A stretch of 64,000 nucleotides of DNA from an uncultured Hyphomicrobiales bacterium (lineage in GTDB: Bacteria > Pseudomonadota > Alphaproteobacteria > Rhizobiales > Beijerinckiaceae): contig CAIZEI010000171.1 in NCBI GenBank assembly GCA_903931945.1, positions 19,320-83,319 of the forward strand, given 5' to 3'. Positions 27,012 to 36,314 of the stretch are shown here, piece after piece. The notes under the pieces were generated by a model. The model did no database searches and was not told the DNA's origin. It saw nothing but the letters and a program-made list of their open reading frames with translations. Made by a program: the position numbers and the translations under genes. The stretch's first letter is position 1. Every line of letters starts with the position of its first letter.

Positions 27012-27923
27012 ATGGCCGGACCGATGGAACCAGCGCAGACAAATGGACCGCAGGGCGGAGCAATCGTGATTGCGACGACATCCGCCAGTTTCCGCGAGGA
27101 TGTCATTGCGCGCTCAGCCCGGCAGACTGTTCTGGTCGAATTCTGGTCGCCGCGCAACGCGCAAAGCAAGCAACTCGCGCCTCTTCTGCAAAAAGTCGCC
27201 GAACAGGCCGAAGGCAAGATCCGGCTGGCGCGGATGGATATCGACGCATATCCCGAAATTGCCGGGCAATTGGGAATTCAATCCGTTCCCGCAGTTGTCG
27301 CCTTCCAGAAGGGGCAGCCGCTCGATGGATTCAACGGCCTTTTGCCGGCGGGCCAGATCAGGGGCTTTGTCGAACGGTTGGTTGGGCCGATCGGCGGCGA
27401 AGGCGATCAATATGTCGCCGACGGGGACGCGCTGCTTGCTGCTGGCGAAGCTGAGGCGGCCGCTGAAGCTTTCACGGAAGCGCTGGGGTTCGATCCCGCC
27501 GACAAACGCGCCATCGCGGGTCTGGCCCGCGCGCAGCTCGCGCAGGGCGATCTGGCTGCAGCGGAGCACACTTTGGCGCAAGCGCAATCGGGCGATGACG
27601 CCAGCGGCCCATTGGCTGCGGCCAGAGCGGCGCTGGACCTCGCCCGCCAGGCGGAAAAGGTCGGCGATTTCAGCGCGCTGGAACGCCAGATTGAAGCTGA
27701 CCCCGCCAATCATCAGGCGCGTTTCGATCTGGCTCTGGCGCTCAACGCCGCCGGCCAGCGCGATGCGGCGGCGGACGCCCTTCTGGCCATCATGAAACGC
27801 GACCGCGCGTGGAACGATGACGCCGCGCGCAAGCAATTGCTGCAATTGTTTGAGTCCTGGGGCCAGATGGAGCCGGAAACCAAGACCGCGCGGCGCAAAC
27901 TCTCTGTGCTTCTATATTCCTGA
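27012..27923 (+). CDS. cnoX: Thioredoxin-fold/TPR co-chaperone of the CnoX (YbbN) family
   Basis: About 303 residues: thioredoxin domain near residues 20-125 ('VLVEFWSPRNAQSKQLAPLL', 'IQSVPAVVAFQ'), then TPR-like helices ('YVADGDALLAAGEAEAAAEA' and following). CnoX is a holdase that protects proteins from oxidative aggregation and hands them to GroEL/DnaK. The usual active site (CxxC or SxxC) reads SPRN here, with no Cys, so redox function is lost and only a scaffold or holdase role is likely. ATG 27012 has AAAGGGGA four bases upstream; ATG 27009 is the alternative. First gene of a three-gene operon. Confidence 0.85.
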   Translation: MAGPMEPAQTNGPQGGAIVIATTSASFREDVIARSARQTVLVEFWSPRNAQSKQLAPLLQKVAEQAEGKIRLARMDIDAYPEIAGQLGIQSVPAVVAFQKGQPLDGFNGLLPAGQIRGFVERLVGPIGGEGDQYVADGDALLAAGEAEAAAEAFTEALGFDPADKRAIAGLARAQLAQGDLAAAEHTLAQAQSGDDASGPLAAARAALDLARQAEKVGDFSALERQIEADPANHQARFDLALALNAAGQRDAAADALLAIMKRDRAWNDDAARKQLLQLFESWGQMEPETKTARRKLSVLLYS

Positions 27924-27947
27924 ACAATCGAAAAGAGGGGGCGGGTC

Positions 27948-28616
27948 ATGCCAATCAATCGACGGTATGAAAATCTTGCCGAACTTCCGGCGGTTGCGCC
28001 GGTGTTTCCGCTGTCCGGGGTCCTCTTGTTGCCGCGAGGCGAATTGCCGCTGAATGTTTTCGAGCCGCGTTATGTCGCCATGATTGACGCGGCCATGAAA
28101 ACCAATCGCCTGATCGGCATGGTTCAAATTGCAGGCAGTCAGGACCCGGGAGCCCGGAAGCCGGACCTCGCCAGAACCGGGTGCCTCGGACGCATCACCC
28201 AGCTTGGCGAGACCGGCGACGGGCGATATATCCTCAATCTCACAGGGATCGTCCGGTTTCGGATCCTTGAGGAATTGCCGGTCATGACGCCCTATCGCCA
28301 ATGCCGGCTGGGTCTGGATGACTACGAGCGCGATCTCTCGCGCGACCCTACATTGAATTCGGTGAATCGGGCGGAATTGCTGCAATGCTTGCAAACCTAT
28401 GCGGCGGCGAAGGATTTGAAAGTCGATTGGTCCGGCCTCAAGGACGCGCCGCCCGGCGCAGTGATCACCATGTTCTCGATGATGTTGCCGTTCGACGCCC
28501 TTGAAAAGCAGGCGCTGCTGGAAGCCGAAAGCATGGCTGACCGCGTGCGCCTGCTGATCGCCATGACGGACCCGGCGAAAGCGGCGAGCGACGACACGCC
28601 CAAGACGCTGCATTGA
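27948..28616 (+). CDS. LON substrate-binding-domain protein (peptidase S16 N-terminal type)
   Basis: A 222-residue protein that is just the N-terminal domain of Lon, with no AAA or protease part: 'VFPLSGVLLLPRGELPLNVFE' begins at residue 19, 'PRYVAMIDAAM' and 'GCLGRITQLGETGDGRYILNL' follow, and the helical bundle ends with 'KQALLEAESMADRVRLLIA'. Stand-alone LON domains are widespread in alphaproteobacteria; substrate handling is assumed but not established. It is 24 bases after cnoX and 12 bases before the Trm112 gene. Confidence 0.9.
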   Translation: MPINRRYENLAELPAVAPVFPLSGVLLLPRGELPLNVFEPRYVAMIDAAMKTNRLIGMVQIAGSQDPGARKPDLARTGCLGRITQLGETGDGRYILNLTGIVRFRILEELPVMTPYRQCRLGLDDYERDLSRDPTLNSVNRAELLQCLQTYAAAKDLKVDWSGLKDAPPGAVITMFSMMLPFDALEKQALLEAESMADRVRLLIAMTDPAKAASDDTPKTLH

Positions 28617-28628
28617 CCGGGTCTGGCC

Positions 28629-28886
28629 ATGAGCGCTGAAAATGACGAACACGATCAACCGCTTTGCGCGGCGGCGGCGTCTCCCAACGCGCCACTGAGA
28701 ACGGACCGGCGACTGCTGGAGATTCTGGTGTGCCCGGTCTCGCGCGGACCGCTCGAATATGTCAGCAGCCGCAACCTTTTGATTTCGCGCTCAGCTGGCG
28801 TCGCCTATCCCATTCGGGAGGGAATCCCGATCATGATTCTGGACGAGGCGATCCCGCTGGATGTTGTGGAGTCGACCCGGTCGTGA
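28629..28886 (+). CDS. Trm112-family protein
   Basis: An 85-residue protein with the Trm112/YcaR core '[17 protein letters not shown]' and '[22 protein letters not shown]' after a 30-residue polar N-terminus. In other organisms the family stabilises SAM-dependent methyltransferases. Of the classic zinc Cys residues only the first (CP) remains, as is common in alphaproteobacteria. It ends the cnoX operon and nearly meets the convergent gene at 28903. Confidence 0.87.
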   Translation: MSAENDEHDQPLCAAAASPNAPLRTDRRLLEILVCPVSRGPLEYVSSRNLLISRSAGVAYPIREGIPIMILDEAIPLDVVESTRS

Positions 28887-28902
28887 ACGGGCTATCGACA
28901 GT

Positions 28903-29124
28903 CTATTTTTTTGCGGCGGCCATGCCGAAATAAAGCGCTCCGCCAAGCCCGCCGACAATCGCTCCCAATGGCATGAACGTGAAAAACACGAGCATCCCGC
29001 TGTAACCTTCAAAGTCGCTGACATTGAAGACATTGGTGTAAGCGAGGCCAAGACCAACGCCGAGCGCAGCGCCCAATAGGGCGCCCAGAAACAATCCCGC
29101 AATCGCGGCAAGACACCCTTGCAT
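28903..29124 (-). CDS. Small hypothetical membrane protein
   Basis: 73 residues made of two Gly-rich hydrophobic helices (about residues 4-28 and 42-68) and the polar tail 'AAAKK'. The first helix has repeated GxxxG spacing ('GALLGAALGVGLGLA'), suggesting close helix packing. An upstream ATG at 29151 exists; I prefer 29124 because the hydrophobic helix begins there. The ribosome-binding site is weak. No known function. Confidence 0.6.
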   Translation of the reverse strand: MQGCLAAIAGLFLGALLGAALGVGLGLAYTNVFNVSDFEGYSGMLVFFTFMPLGAIVGGLGGALYFGMAAAKK

Positions 29125-29365
29125 TGGAACCGCCTTCGCCGGACGCCACAATCCGCCAGCGCCCGTCTGGTCGATCCAAATATTCCCAAAAACAGGGGGC
29201 GCCTAGTTCCGCCGGATGCAGAAAACGACCACCATCATGCAGCGCCGCGAGGCGGCAAGTCTCGCTCCCGCCAAATCCTCCGGCGCTTCTGTGCGCGGAG
29301 CGCTGGCGATGCTATAGGGGCGCCATTGCCGCGCCGGCAGCCGCTGGACCATCCACGTGAGAGAC

Positions 29366-30943
29366 ATGCCAATTTTTACCCGTCGATCCATTCTTGCCGC
29401 GATGGCCGCCTCTGGCGCTGCGCCCGCGCTCGCCCAGCAAGCCGCCGCGCCCGCCGAGGCCGCGGTCCTGTGGTCCTATAACGAGCTTGTCAAAAGGGCC
29501 GCGAACCTCGCCGCCGCGCCTTTTGACGACACAGTGGCGCCTTTGCCCGAAGCTTTGGCGAAGCTCGACTTCGACGCGTGGCGAGACATCAGGTTCCGGC
29601 CCGAAAAAGCCGCCATCGGCAAAGCCGGATCGCCGTTCACGCTGCAAACGTTCCACCTTGGCCATCTGTTCAAGCGCCCGATCAAAATCAACATCGTGCG
29701 CGACGGGCAGGTTTCGGCCTTTCCCTATTCGGCGGGGCTTTTCGACTATGGCAGGACAAAGTTCGACAAGCCGCTGCCGGCCGATCTGGGTTTTGCAGGC
29801 TTTCGCATCCACTATCCGCTCAATCATCCCAAATTCAACGACGAGTTGATTTCCTTCGTTGGTTCCAGCTATTTCCGCGTGCTGGGGCGGGGCCAGCAAT
29901 ACGGCCAGTCGGCGCGCGCCATTTCGGTCAATACGGGCCTACTGGACAATCATGAGGAATTTCCATTTTACCGCGAGTTCTGGATCGACCCGAATGGGGC
30001 GGACGGCGATCGCGTCATCATCGACGCATTGCTGGATTCGCCTTCGTTGACCGGCGCCTATCGATTTGAGGCGCATCCGGGCGAAAATACTTTCGTCGAG
30101 GTGACCGCCAATGTCTTCACGCGCTCGCCGCAGAACGGACTTGGCCTGGCGCCCCTGACATCGATGTTCTTCATGGGCGAGAATGACCGGCACTATAATG
30201 ACCGCAATCACTATGATGATTTTCGGCCCGAAATGCATGATTCTGATGGTCTTCTGATGCGCACTTCCGCAGACGAATGGGTTTGGCGGCCCCTGAAAAA
30301 TCCCTTCATCCAGAAGGTCAGCGCATTCAACGCGACCGACATCAAGGGTTATGGGCTGATGCAGCGCGATCGGGCGTTCGATCACTATCAGGATATCGAA
30401 CTCGCGTATGAATCGCGACCCGCCTACTGGATCGAGCCGCGCGGCAAATGGGGCGAAGGCCATCTTGAACTGATCGAACTGGCCACAAAGGACGAGACGG
30501 CCGACAATGTCGTATTGTCGTGGCGACCCGGCGGCCCCACGCCGCTAGGCAAGCCGCTGGCATTTGGCTACCGTCTGACCGCCCTTCTCGAAGACGCGCA
30601 ACTTTCTCCCGCCGGTCGGGCCGTCAACACATTCTCGGCCCCGGTGGGAGCGCTCGGCGCGGGCGAGGACACGGGGCCCGGAACCCGCCGCTTCATGGTC
30701 GATTTTGCGGGCGGCGATGTTGCTTTTTATCTGCCCCAACCCGGTCTTCTGGCCATCGACGCGAGCGTCTCCACCGGCAAGATCATTCGCGCTTTCCTGA
30801 CGCCAAATCCAAGAATCCAGGGATTCCGCGCGACGCTTGATGTTCGTATCCCGCCAGGCGGCGCAACGGACATGCGCATGGCCCTGCGGGCCTATGGCCA
30901 GCCGTTGACGGAAACCTGGGTCTATACGTGGAATGACGAATAG
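29366..30943 (+). CDS. Periplasmic glucan biosynthesis protein, OpgG/OpgD (MdoG) family
   Basis: A 525-residue protein with a twin-Arg signal ('FTRRSILAAMAASGAAPALA', residues 3-22) followed by the MdoG domain starting 'WSYNELVKRAANLAAAPF' and containing 'FLGENDRHYNDRNHYDDFRPE'-like conserved text around residue 270. The Tat signal is like E. coli OpgD; OpgG uses Sec, so OpgD-type is the nearer match. The family acts on osmoregulated periplasmic glucans. No opgH synthase lies next to it. A GTG at 29357 is an alternative start. Confidence 0.87.
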   Translation: MPIFTRRSILAAMAASGAAPALAQQAAAPAEAAVLWSYNELVKRAANLAAAPFDDTVAPLPEALAKLDFDAWRDIRFRPEKAAIGKAGSPFTLQTFHLGHLFKRPIKINIVRDGQVSAFPYSAGLFDYGRTKFDKPLPADLGFAGFRIHYPLNHPKFNDELISFVGSSYFRVLGRGQQYGQSARAISVNTGLLDNHEEFPFYREFWIDPNGADGDRVIIDALLDSPSLTGAYRFEAHPGENTFVEVTANVFTRSPQNGLGLAPLTSMFFMGENDRHYNDRNHYDDFRPEMHDSDGLLMRTSADEWVWRPLKNPFIQKVSAFNATDIKGYGLMQRDRAFDHYQDIELAYESRPAYWIEPRGKWGEGHLELIELATKDETADNVVLSWRPGGPTPLGKPLAFGYRLTALLEDAQLSPAGRAVNTFSAPVGALGAGEDTGPGTRRFMVDFAGGDVAFYLPQPGLLAIDASVSTGKIIRAFLTPNPRIQGFRATLDVRIPPGGATDMRMALRAYGQPLTETWVYTWNDE

Positions 30944-30976
30944 GGGGCGGAGGCGTCGCGTCCGGATAGCCGGAGC

Positions 30977-31768
30977 CTAGACCCGCAGCCGACGCGTATT
31001 GGAGCCCGGCTCTGGCGCAACGCCCTCGCGCTTGACCGCAATCAGCGATTTTGTCAAACCAAAGACGATTTCGCTGTAAATCGCAGAGGATGCGAAAAGC
31101 GTCGCGAATTGCTTGCGATCCAGCAGATTATTCGATTGCACCATTCGCATTGCAGTGTCGACGTCGGGCGCCTTCGACCAGAAACCGAGCGACCTCGACA
31201 TCACCAGTTGGTAGCGCCACTGCTCGGGAAGCCAGTGAAACAGTGGTGTCCTGTTGTGCGGCTCGACGGGAAAGCCCCAATAGGGCGTCTGAATGAAATG
31301 CGCCGGAGCTACCCGGCGCGCTTCATTGGCCATCGCCACCATATCCGGCCATCGTCCGACATGTTCAATGACGGAATTTGAATGCGCGATATCGAAAGAC
31401 TGGTCCGCAATCTCGGTCAGCGAGCAGGCGTTGCCTGTTAAAATCCTGAACGAAGGCGTTTCCTGGGGCGACGTGGAACGTTCCTCGTCGGCGTAGGAAA
31501 TATTGACGAGAGAGATCTCGATCCGTTCATCGGCGATCATGTCCGGGCCAAACGCCCGCCAATAGTCGGGAGCGCCGCCAATATCGATGATGCGGCAATG
31601 GCCTTTGCGCGCAAGAACCTCGTCTACCATGACACGGAAAAGCGCAAATCTGGCAGAGCGAAACCGGTTACGGGGATTGCCCGAGGCAAGATGATCGTCG
31701 GCTGGCGCGCTATGCCATTTTGGCAACTTGAGAAACCCCTCGACCATTCCGGCGCCCGCCTCCGACAT
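30977..31768 (-). CDS. Class I SAM-dependent methyltransferase
   Basis: 263 residues with a weak motif I ('RIIDIGGAPDYWRAFG' near 58-73), an acidic pair after it, and 'FDIAHSNSVIEHVG' near residue 123 typical of motif IV/V in class I enzymes. The C-terminal half contains 'TPYWGFPVEPHNRTPLFHWLP', found in methyltransferases of glycan or unknown substrates. No signal peptide. It stands alone, convergent with the glucan gene. Alternative start ATG 31747. Confidence 0.7.
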   Translation of the reverse strand: MSEAGAGMVEGFLKLPKWHSAPADDHLASGNPRNRFRSARFALFRVMVDEVLARKGHCRIIDIGGAPDYWRAFGPDMIADERIEISLVNISYADEERSTSPQETPSFRILTGNACSLTEIADQSFDIAHSNSVIEHVGRWPDMVAMANEARRVAPAHFIQTPYWGFPVEPHNRTPLFHWLPEQWRYQLVMSRSLGFWSKAPDVDTAMRMVQSNNLLDRKQFATLFASSAIYSEIVFGLTKSLIAVKREGVAPEPGSNTRRLRV

Positions 31769-32191
31769 ATTGCGTCTTTAACCTGTGCGCGAATTCACAC
31801 TGTAAAGTTCATTACGCAAAGATTCGAAATACCGTAGTGCAAGAAAAAGCAAGTAGTATCCAGCATTAGCGACGTTAAACGTCTAGACGACGGCTACGGC
31901 GAATGCAAGCGCAGGCGCTGTGACTCCAAAACGGGAACAAGCGGATTTTGCGCCCGACAGCGGCGGGCATGATCGCTGCGAATCACGCGCAAAGAGGACC
32001 AAACGGACCCGCCGCCCGTTCGATCTGAAGGCGCTTCCCCGCAGGATCGGAGAGCTGGCGCTGGAGACTGATTTTCTGGAAGGCCCCTGCATTGCTGGCC
32101 GGGACATTTCCCCCGCAACAACCCGTTGCCTTTGCGTGAAAACCCACTAGCATTCCTTCGTTCGCCGGTTGGGGCGGCAGGGGAGGATGGC
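31769..32191. other. Intergenic region between divergent genes
   Basis: 423 bases with an AT-rich centre (about 31790-31880) including the small palindrome-like AACGTCTAGACG near 31876; likely promoters for both flanking genes. Short open frames on both strands here overlap each other and look random. I see no RNA gene. Confidence 0.4.
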
Positions 32192-33181
32192 ATGACAATT
32201 GACCGGCGCGCGGCTGCGTCGCTTTTCGCGGCGGGCGTTCTGGCCTCTCTGACGCGGGCCATGGCGCAGCAGGCCTATCCGTCTTCAACCGTCACGATTG
32301 AATTGCCTCTGGCGCCCGGCACCGGCGGCGACGCGATGGTGCGCCTTTATGCGGACGCCTTGCAAAACGTGTTCGGCAAACCTTTCATCGTCAAGAACGC
32401 GCCGGGCGCAGCCCTGATGATTGCCGCGATCGATGTGTCGAAGGCCGCGCCCGATGGACTGACACTGGCCATGACCGTCAGTTCGACGCTCACAATCAAT
32501 CCGACCATGTACAAGGTCATGCCCTACGATGCGTCGAAAGATTTCGCCCCTATTTCGCTCTATGTGAAATCGCCCTTCGCGCTTGTCGTGGGCGAGAACT
32601 CGCCGATCAAAACGGCGAAAGACTTCATTCGAATGGCCAGGGAGCAGCCGGGAAAACTGAATTTTGCATCGCTCGGCATCGGTACGATGCAGCATTTGTC
32701 GATGGAGCTTGTGATGGACCGGTTTGGCGTCAAGCTCAATCATGTGCCCTATCGGGCGACGCCCGAGCAGATGACCGATATCGCCGCCGGCAATGTCCAG
32801 ATCGGCTTTGTTGAAGCCGCCGCGCCGCAGGGACTGATCAGGGATGGCAAGCTGCGTCCGCTCGCCGTCTCATCCGGCCAGCGGTTTACCATTTATCCGG
32901 ACGTTCCCACAATGGCCGAAGCCTTCGATGCGCCGGGGCTTGAGGCGGTCTCATGGCATGTGCTGATGGCGCCAGCAGCTACGCCCAAAGCGATCATCCA
33001 AAGGCTGCATGATGCGATGCAGACAATCACCTCGACGCCAGACTTCAAGGCGAAGGCGTCGAATCTTGGGCTGTTGCCAATTGAATCGCCCGATCTTGAG
33101 GGCATCGCAAGCTTCGTCAAATCCGAACAGACGCGCTGGAGCGCGCTGCTCATCAAGATCGGCCTTGCCGGAACGCAGTGA
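32192..33181 (+). CDS. TctC/Bug-type substrate-binding protein
   Basis: 329 residues with an export signal containing RR ('TIDRRAAASLFAAGVLASL', cleavage after AMAQ) and the Bug sequence 'VTIELPLAPGTGGDAMVRLYA', 'KFASLGIGTMQHLSMEL'-like region near 165 and 'TDIAAGNVQIGFVEAAAPQ'. ATG 32192 has GGGGAGGA six bases upstream. It is followed within 40 bases by an ABC-type binding protein, so one transcript encodes two periplasmic receptors of different families without a permease. Confidence 0.85.
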   Translation: MTIDRRAAASLFAAGVLASLTRAMAQQAYPSSTVTIELPLAPGTGGDAMVRLYADALQNVFGKPFIVKNAPGAALMIAAIDVSKAAPDGLTLAMTVSSTLTINPTMYKVMPYDASKDFAPISLYVKSPFALVVGENSPIKTAKDFIRMAREQPGKLNFASLGIGTMQHLSMELVMDRFGVKLNHVPYRATPEQMTDIAAGNVQIGFVEAAAPQGLIRDGKLRPLAVSSGQRFTIYPDVPTMAEAFDAPGLEAVSWHVLMAPAATPKAIIQRLHDAMQTITSTPDFKAKASNLGLLPIESPDLEGIASFVKSEQTRWSALLIKIGLAGTQ

Positions 33182-33219
33182 GCGGCGACGAACGCAGGAT
33201 TGAATTCATGGGGGACAGG

Positions 33220-34266
33220 ATGGGCGTGAAATTCCAGCATCTTTTCGCCGCCGCCTGCATGGGGCTCTTGGCCGTTTTTGCCGCCGCGCAACCGGTCATG
33301 GCCGCAGATCGGGTCAACATTGCAATCTCCAATTCAACGGCTGATTTTGCCATCCTGATCGCCATGAAGCGTGGCTATTTCTCCGAAGAAGGGCTTGAGG
33401 CCAACCCCACCGTCTTCGATTCCGGCGGCAAGATGATGGCGCCACTTGGCGCGGGCGAGATCGATGTCGCCACCGGCTCGGCCAATGCCGCGCTTTACAA
33501 TGCTGTCGCGCGCGGCATCGGTATCCGGATTGTGGCCGGCAACGGCAATGCGGCGCCCGGCTATGGCCACCAGATTCTCATCGTCCGCAAACAGCTTGTG
33601 GACAGTGGCCGTTACAAGACCATGGCTGATCTGAAAGGCATGAAGGTTGCGTTGCCAGGCGCTGGAACAGGCGCCACCTCAACGCTCAATCAGGGTCTGT
33701 TGAAAGCCGGCCTGACTTACCGGGATATCGAGCCTGTGTATCTGGCCTATCCCAACCATGTCACTGCGATCGCCAATGGCGCGATTGATGCGGCCTTTGC
33801 GACCGAGCCCTCGGCCACATACGCCGTCCAGCAGGGCTATGCTGTTCGCATCGCCAGCAGCGACACATTTTATCCGTGGTCCGATGCGACGCACATCATA
33901 TTTTCCACGATCTTTTCAGGCAAAAATCCCGACGCCGGTCGCCGTTTCATGCGCGCCTTCATGAAAGCGATGCGCTTTTACGATGGCGCGCTGGCCGATG
34001 GCGGGTTGAAAGGCCCCAATGCAGACGCTGTCATCGATGTGCTCACCGAATTCACCGACTTGAAGGATCGCGCGTTGTACAAATCGATGAATACGCAGGG
34101 CGCCAATCCCGATGCCAAACTCAATCTCGACAGTCTGCGAACCGATTTTGCGTTTTTCAAACAACAGGGCTGGATTGAAGGCGATATTTCCGATCCGCTG
34201 AAGTCGGTTGATACGAGCTTTGCCGACAAGGCGCGGGCGGAACTGGCACCTTACGTCCGGAAATAG
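33220..34266 (+). CDS. NMT1/SsuA-like ABC transporter substrate-binding protein
   Basis: 348 residues with Sec signal 'FQHLFAAACMGLLAVFAAA' to 'VMAADR', then 'VNIAISNSTADFAILIAMKRGYF' split around residue 30-50 and 'YLAYPNHVTAIANGAIDAAF' near 180, as in the nitrate/sulfonate/taurine binding-protein family. No ATPase or permease follows; the next gene is on the other strand. GGGGGAC about six bases before ATG 33220 supports this start over GTG 33178, which overlaps the preceding stop, and ATG 33208. Confidence 0.8.
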   Translation: MGVKFQHLFAAACMGLLAVFAAAQPVMAADRVNIAISNSTADFAILIAMKRGYFSEEGLEANPTVFDSGGKMMAPLGAGEIDVATGSANAALYNAVARGIGIRIVAGNGNAAPGYGHQILIVRKQLVDSGRYKTMADLKGMKVALPGAGTGATSTLNQGLLKAGLTYRDIEPVYLAYPNHVTAIANGAIDAAFATEPSATYAVQQGYAVRIASSDTFYPWSDATHIIFSTIFSGKNPDAGRRFMRAFMKAMRFYDGALADGGLKGPNADAVIDVLTEFTDLKDRALYKSMNTQGANPDAKLNLDSLRTDFAFFKQQGWIEGDISDPLKSVDTSFADKARAELAPYVRK

Positions 34267-34267
34267 C

Positions 34268-35467
34268 CTACTCCGCCGGCGTGGCGTCCAGCCGGTCGAA
34301 ATGCGTATCGTAACGCGATTCAAACGTCTGCAAATTCAAGCGCTCGCGGCGAATGTCAATCATCGGCTCGTTTTCGCGGGGATCGCGAATCACCGCCATC
34401 GGCTCCTCGCCGCGCTCGACCTTGTCCATCTCCTCATTCAACATGCGGTGATAGAGCAGCACGCCCTTGTCGCTGGCCGACAGATGTTCGTTCTCGCGGT
34501 CGCAGACAGGCCCCTGCATGACCCAGGCGACCATATCCTGCGCGGGGATATTGTCCGGCACGATCTTGCCTTCTTCGTTGAACAGCTTCGTGCGTTGCAC
34601 GACAACCGGGCGCGGCGCGGCGCCTGGCGCGCGTTTGCGCGTGCGGTAGGCGAACTGGATCGTGTGCGTGTCATCGACCGGCACACGAAACTGCAGCGTT
34701 GGGCCGGCGGAGCTGCCGACCGCCAAAATGTTCGGAAACAGCAGCGGGTGGCCCGTCGTCCAGTCATCGACCGTTTCGGGTTCGCCTTCAAGCAGGCGGC
34801 GCTTCATGATGCCATAGGCGAAGCGGTCGAACTCGATCTTGATGTGTTTGGCGACCACCATCGCGGGCGGCTTGCCCTGCTTTTTCAAAGTGTAATTGCC
34901 AAGCGCGGCGTGCAGATATTCAAAATGCATGGGGTCGGCGGCGTTATCCATGCATTGCAGCCAGTTGCAGGGCAGGGCGTGAATCTCGACGATCACGTCG
35001 GAGCCCTCGCGCGCCAGCACGTCCCAGCGCGGCAGCAGCGGTTGGGGTTGCGGCCCCAGATAGGCGAACAGCAAGCCGCCCAATTCCTGCACCGGATAGG
35101 CCGTGATGCTGACCCGATCCTTGTGGGTCGAGCCCGGATTGATCCGGTCGTCAAACGGCATTTCCAGGCATTGCCCGGCCTTGTTGAACAGCCAGCCATG
35201 GTAAGGGCAGCGCAGCCCCTTTTCGTCCGGAATGCCATATTCCATATCGACCCGGCGATGCGGGCAGCGGTCTCCGATCAGGCCATATTCGCCGGATTCG
35301 GATCGGTAAAGCGTCAGGTTCTCGCCCAGGATGCGCACGCGGCGAACCGGCGTCTTGTCCAGTTCCGGCACGACGCCAACCGGGTGCCAATAGCGCCGCA
35401 GCAGCTTGCCCATGGGCGTTCCCGGGCCAACGCGGGTCAAACGCTCGTTCTGTTCTTTCGAGATCAT
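34268..35467 (-). CDS. Rieske-type aromatic ring-hydroxylating oxygenase, alpha subunit
   Basis: 399 residues of the phthalate 4,5-dioxygenase/vanillate O-demethylase branch. Rieske cluster ligands are Cys-68/His-70 ('DRCPHRR') and Cys-87/His-90 ('CPYHGW'); the mononuclear iron site lies in 'NAADPMHFEYLHA' near residue 190. It would need a reductase component, which is not present nearby. ATG 35467 has GGGAGG seven bases upstream. The stop is one base from the stop of the facing binding-protein gene. Confidence 0.87.
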   Translation of the reverse strand: MISKEQNERLTRVGPGTPMGKLLRRYWHPVGVVPELDKTPVRRVRILGENLTLYRSESGEYGLIGDRCPHRRVDMEYGIPDEKGLRCPYHGWLFNKAGQCLEMPFDDRINPGSTHKDRVSITAYPVQELGGLLFAYLGPQPQPLLPRWDVLAREGSDVIVEIHALPCNWLQCMDNAADPMHFEYLHAALGNYTLKKQGKPPAMVVAKHIKIEFDRFAYGIMKRRLLEGEPETVDDWTTGHPLLFPNILAVGSSAGPTLQFRVPVDDTHTIQFAYRTRKRAPGAAPRPVVVQRTKLFNEEGKIVPDNIPAQDMVAWVMQGPVCDRENEHLSASDKGVLLYHRMLNEEMDKVERGEEPMAVIRDPRENEPMIDIRRERLNLQTFESRYDTHFDRLDATPAE

Positions 35468-35634
35468 TGGAATCTCCCTCCCGTACGATCGACCTATTTT
35501 CGAACGAAACGGCGTTTCGGGCAAGCCCTTCCTTTTGAAGCCGATCGTCTGGATTGTTCAGTTTCGGGAGGCGCTTTCTTTGGATTGGACCGCGAAATTC
35601 GGGGGCCCCCGCGCAAAAATTTTGCATCCAACAA

Positions 35635-36051
35635 TCACTCCCCGAGTCCAACCAACGTCACCGGTTCGCGGCGCCTGACAAACTCAAGGACCAATGGCAG
35701 AAAAAATCGTTTGCTAAAATGCCCGAGCGGCGGGCCGGGTTCGAGATAAAAGCTCCCGGGGATTGCATCGCCATTGCATTCGTCAAGCACGATCCATTGC
35801 CGGAGCATTGGATCGAGACCGGCGCGCAGCTTCTCGGTTTCAGGAACCTCCACCGCCCAGCGTCCCATATCCGGCGCCTTGGTAGTGATCGGAAACAAGA
35901 CCACAAGGTCGGCGCGGCCAGCGCGGGCAACACGGACAGCTAATGCCGACGGACGGTGTTTGCGGCCCTCGGTTTCTCCTTTTGCGGCCTCACGATTCCA
36001 AAGATAGGGATAGACAACAACGGCGCCGGACCGGATAGAATCGAAGTTCAC
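35635..36051 (-). CDS. PemK/MazF-like toxin candidate
   Basis: 138 residues with 'IRSGAVVVYPYLWNREAAKGET' split at residues 6-27, then 'EGRKHRPSALAVRV' and 'LVVLFPITTKAP', an SH3-like arrangement similar to PemK/MazF endoribonucleases (xGxxxxxPxxxGRRP...PITS). Its start overlaps the stop of the upstream Phd-like gene by four bases (ATGA), which is the standard toxin-antitoxin layout and the strongest evidence. Sequence similarity to proven MazF is modest, so activity is an inference. Confidence 0.6.
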   Translation of the reverse strand: MNFDSIRSGAVVVYPYLWNREAAKGETEGRKHRPSALAVRVARAGRADLVVLFPITTKAPDMGRWAVEVPETEKLRAGLDPMLRQWIVLDECNGDAIPGSFYLEPGPPLGHFSKRFFLPLVLEFVRRREPVTLVGLGE

Positions 36052-36296
36052 GCCGTCCCGTCTTCGCCCGAATAGGCTTCCACCCCACGCTTGAAATCCG
36101 CGAACACATCGTCCGGCATTGTTTCAACATTGTAGGCTTTGCGCGGGTCGGCGCTCTTTAAAAGCCGTTGGTAATCCTCGATATTGAGCAGCACGAGGCG
36201 CGGTTTGTTGCGCTGTGTCAACGTGACGGGCCGGCGCAGGGCCTCGGCGATAATGTCGCCGGATTTGCGGCTAAGGTCGCTGGTGGAAAAGGTCAT
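36048..36296 (-). CDS. Phd/YefM-type antitoxin
   Basis: 82 residues: 'FSTSDLSRKSGDIIAEALRR' is the N-terminal DNA-binding dimerisation part, 'PVTLTQRNKPRLVLLNIEDYQRLL' the characteristic strand-helix, and the acidic C-terminal tail would wrap the toxin. ATG 36296 has AGGAA six bases upstream and a good promoter right before it. Overlaps the downstream toxin candidate. Confidence 0.82.
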   Translation of the reverse strand: MTFSTSDLSRKSGDIIAEALRRPVTLTQRNKPRLVLLNIEDYQRLLKSADPRKAYNVETMPDDVFADFKRGVEAYSGEDGTA

Positions 36297-36314
36297 GGGC
36301 AATTCCTACTTTCG

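Noticed and set aside
34208..35749. 513-codon rightward frame
   Set aside because: Antisense to the Rieske oxygenase, which has all cofactor ligands; no ribosome-binding site or recognisable domain.
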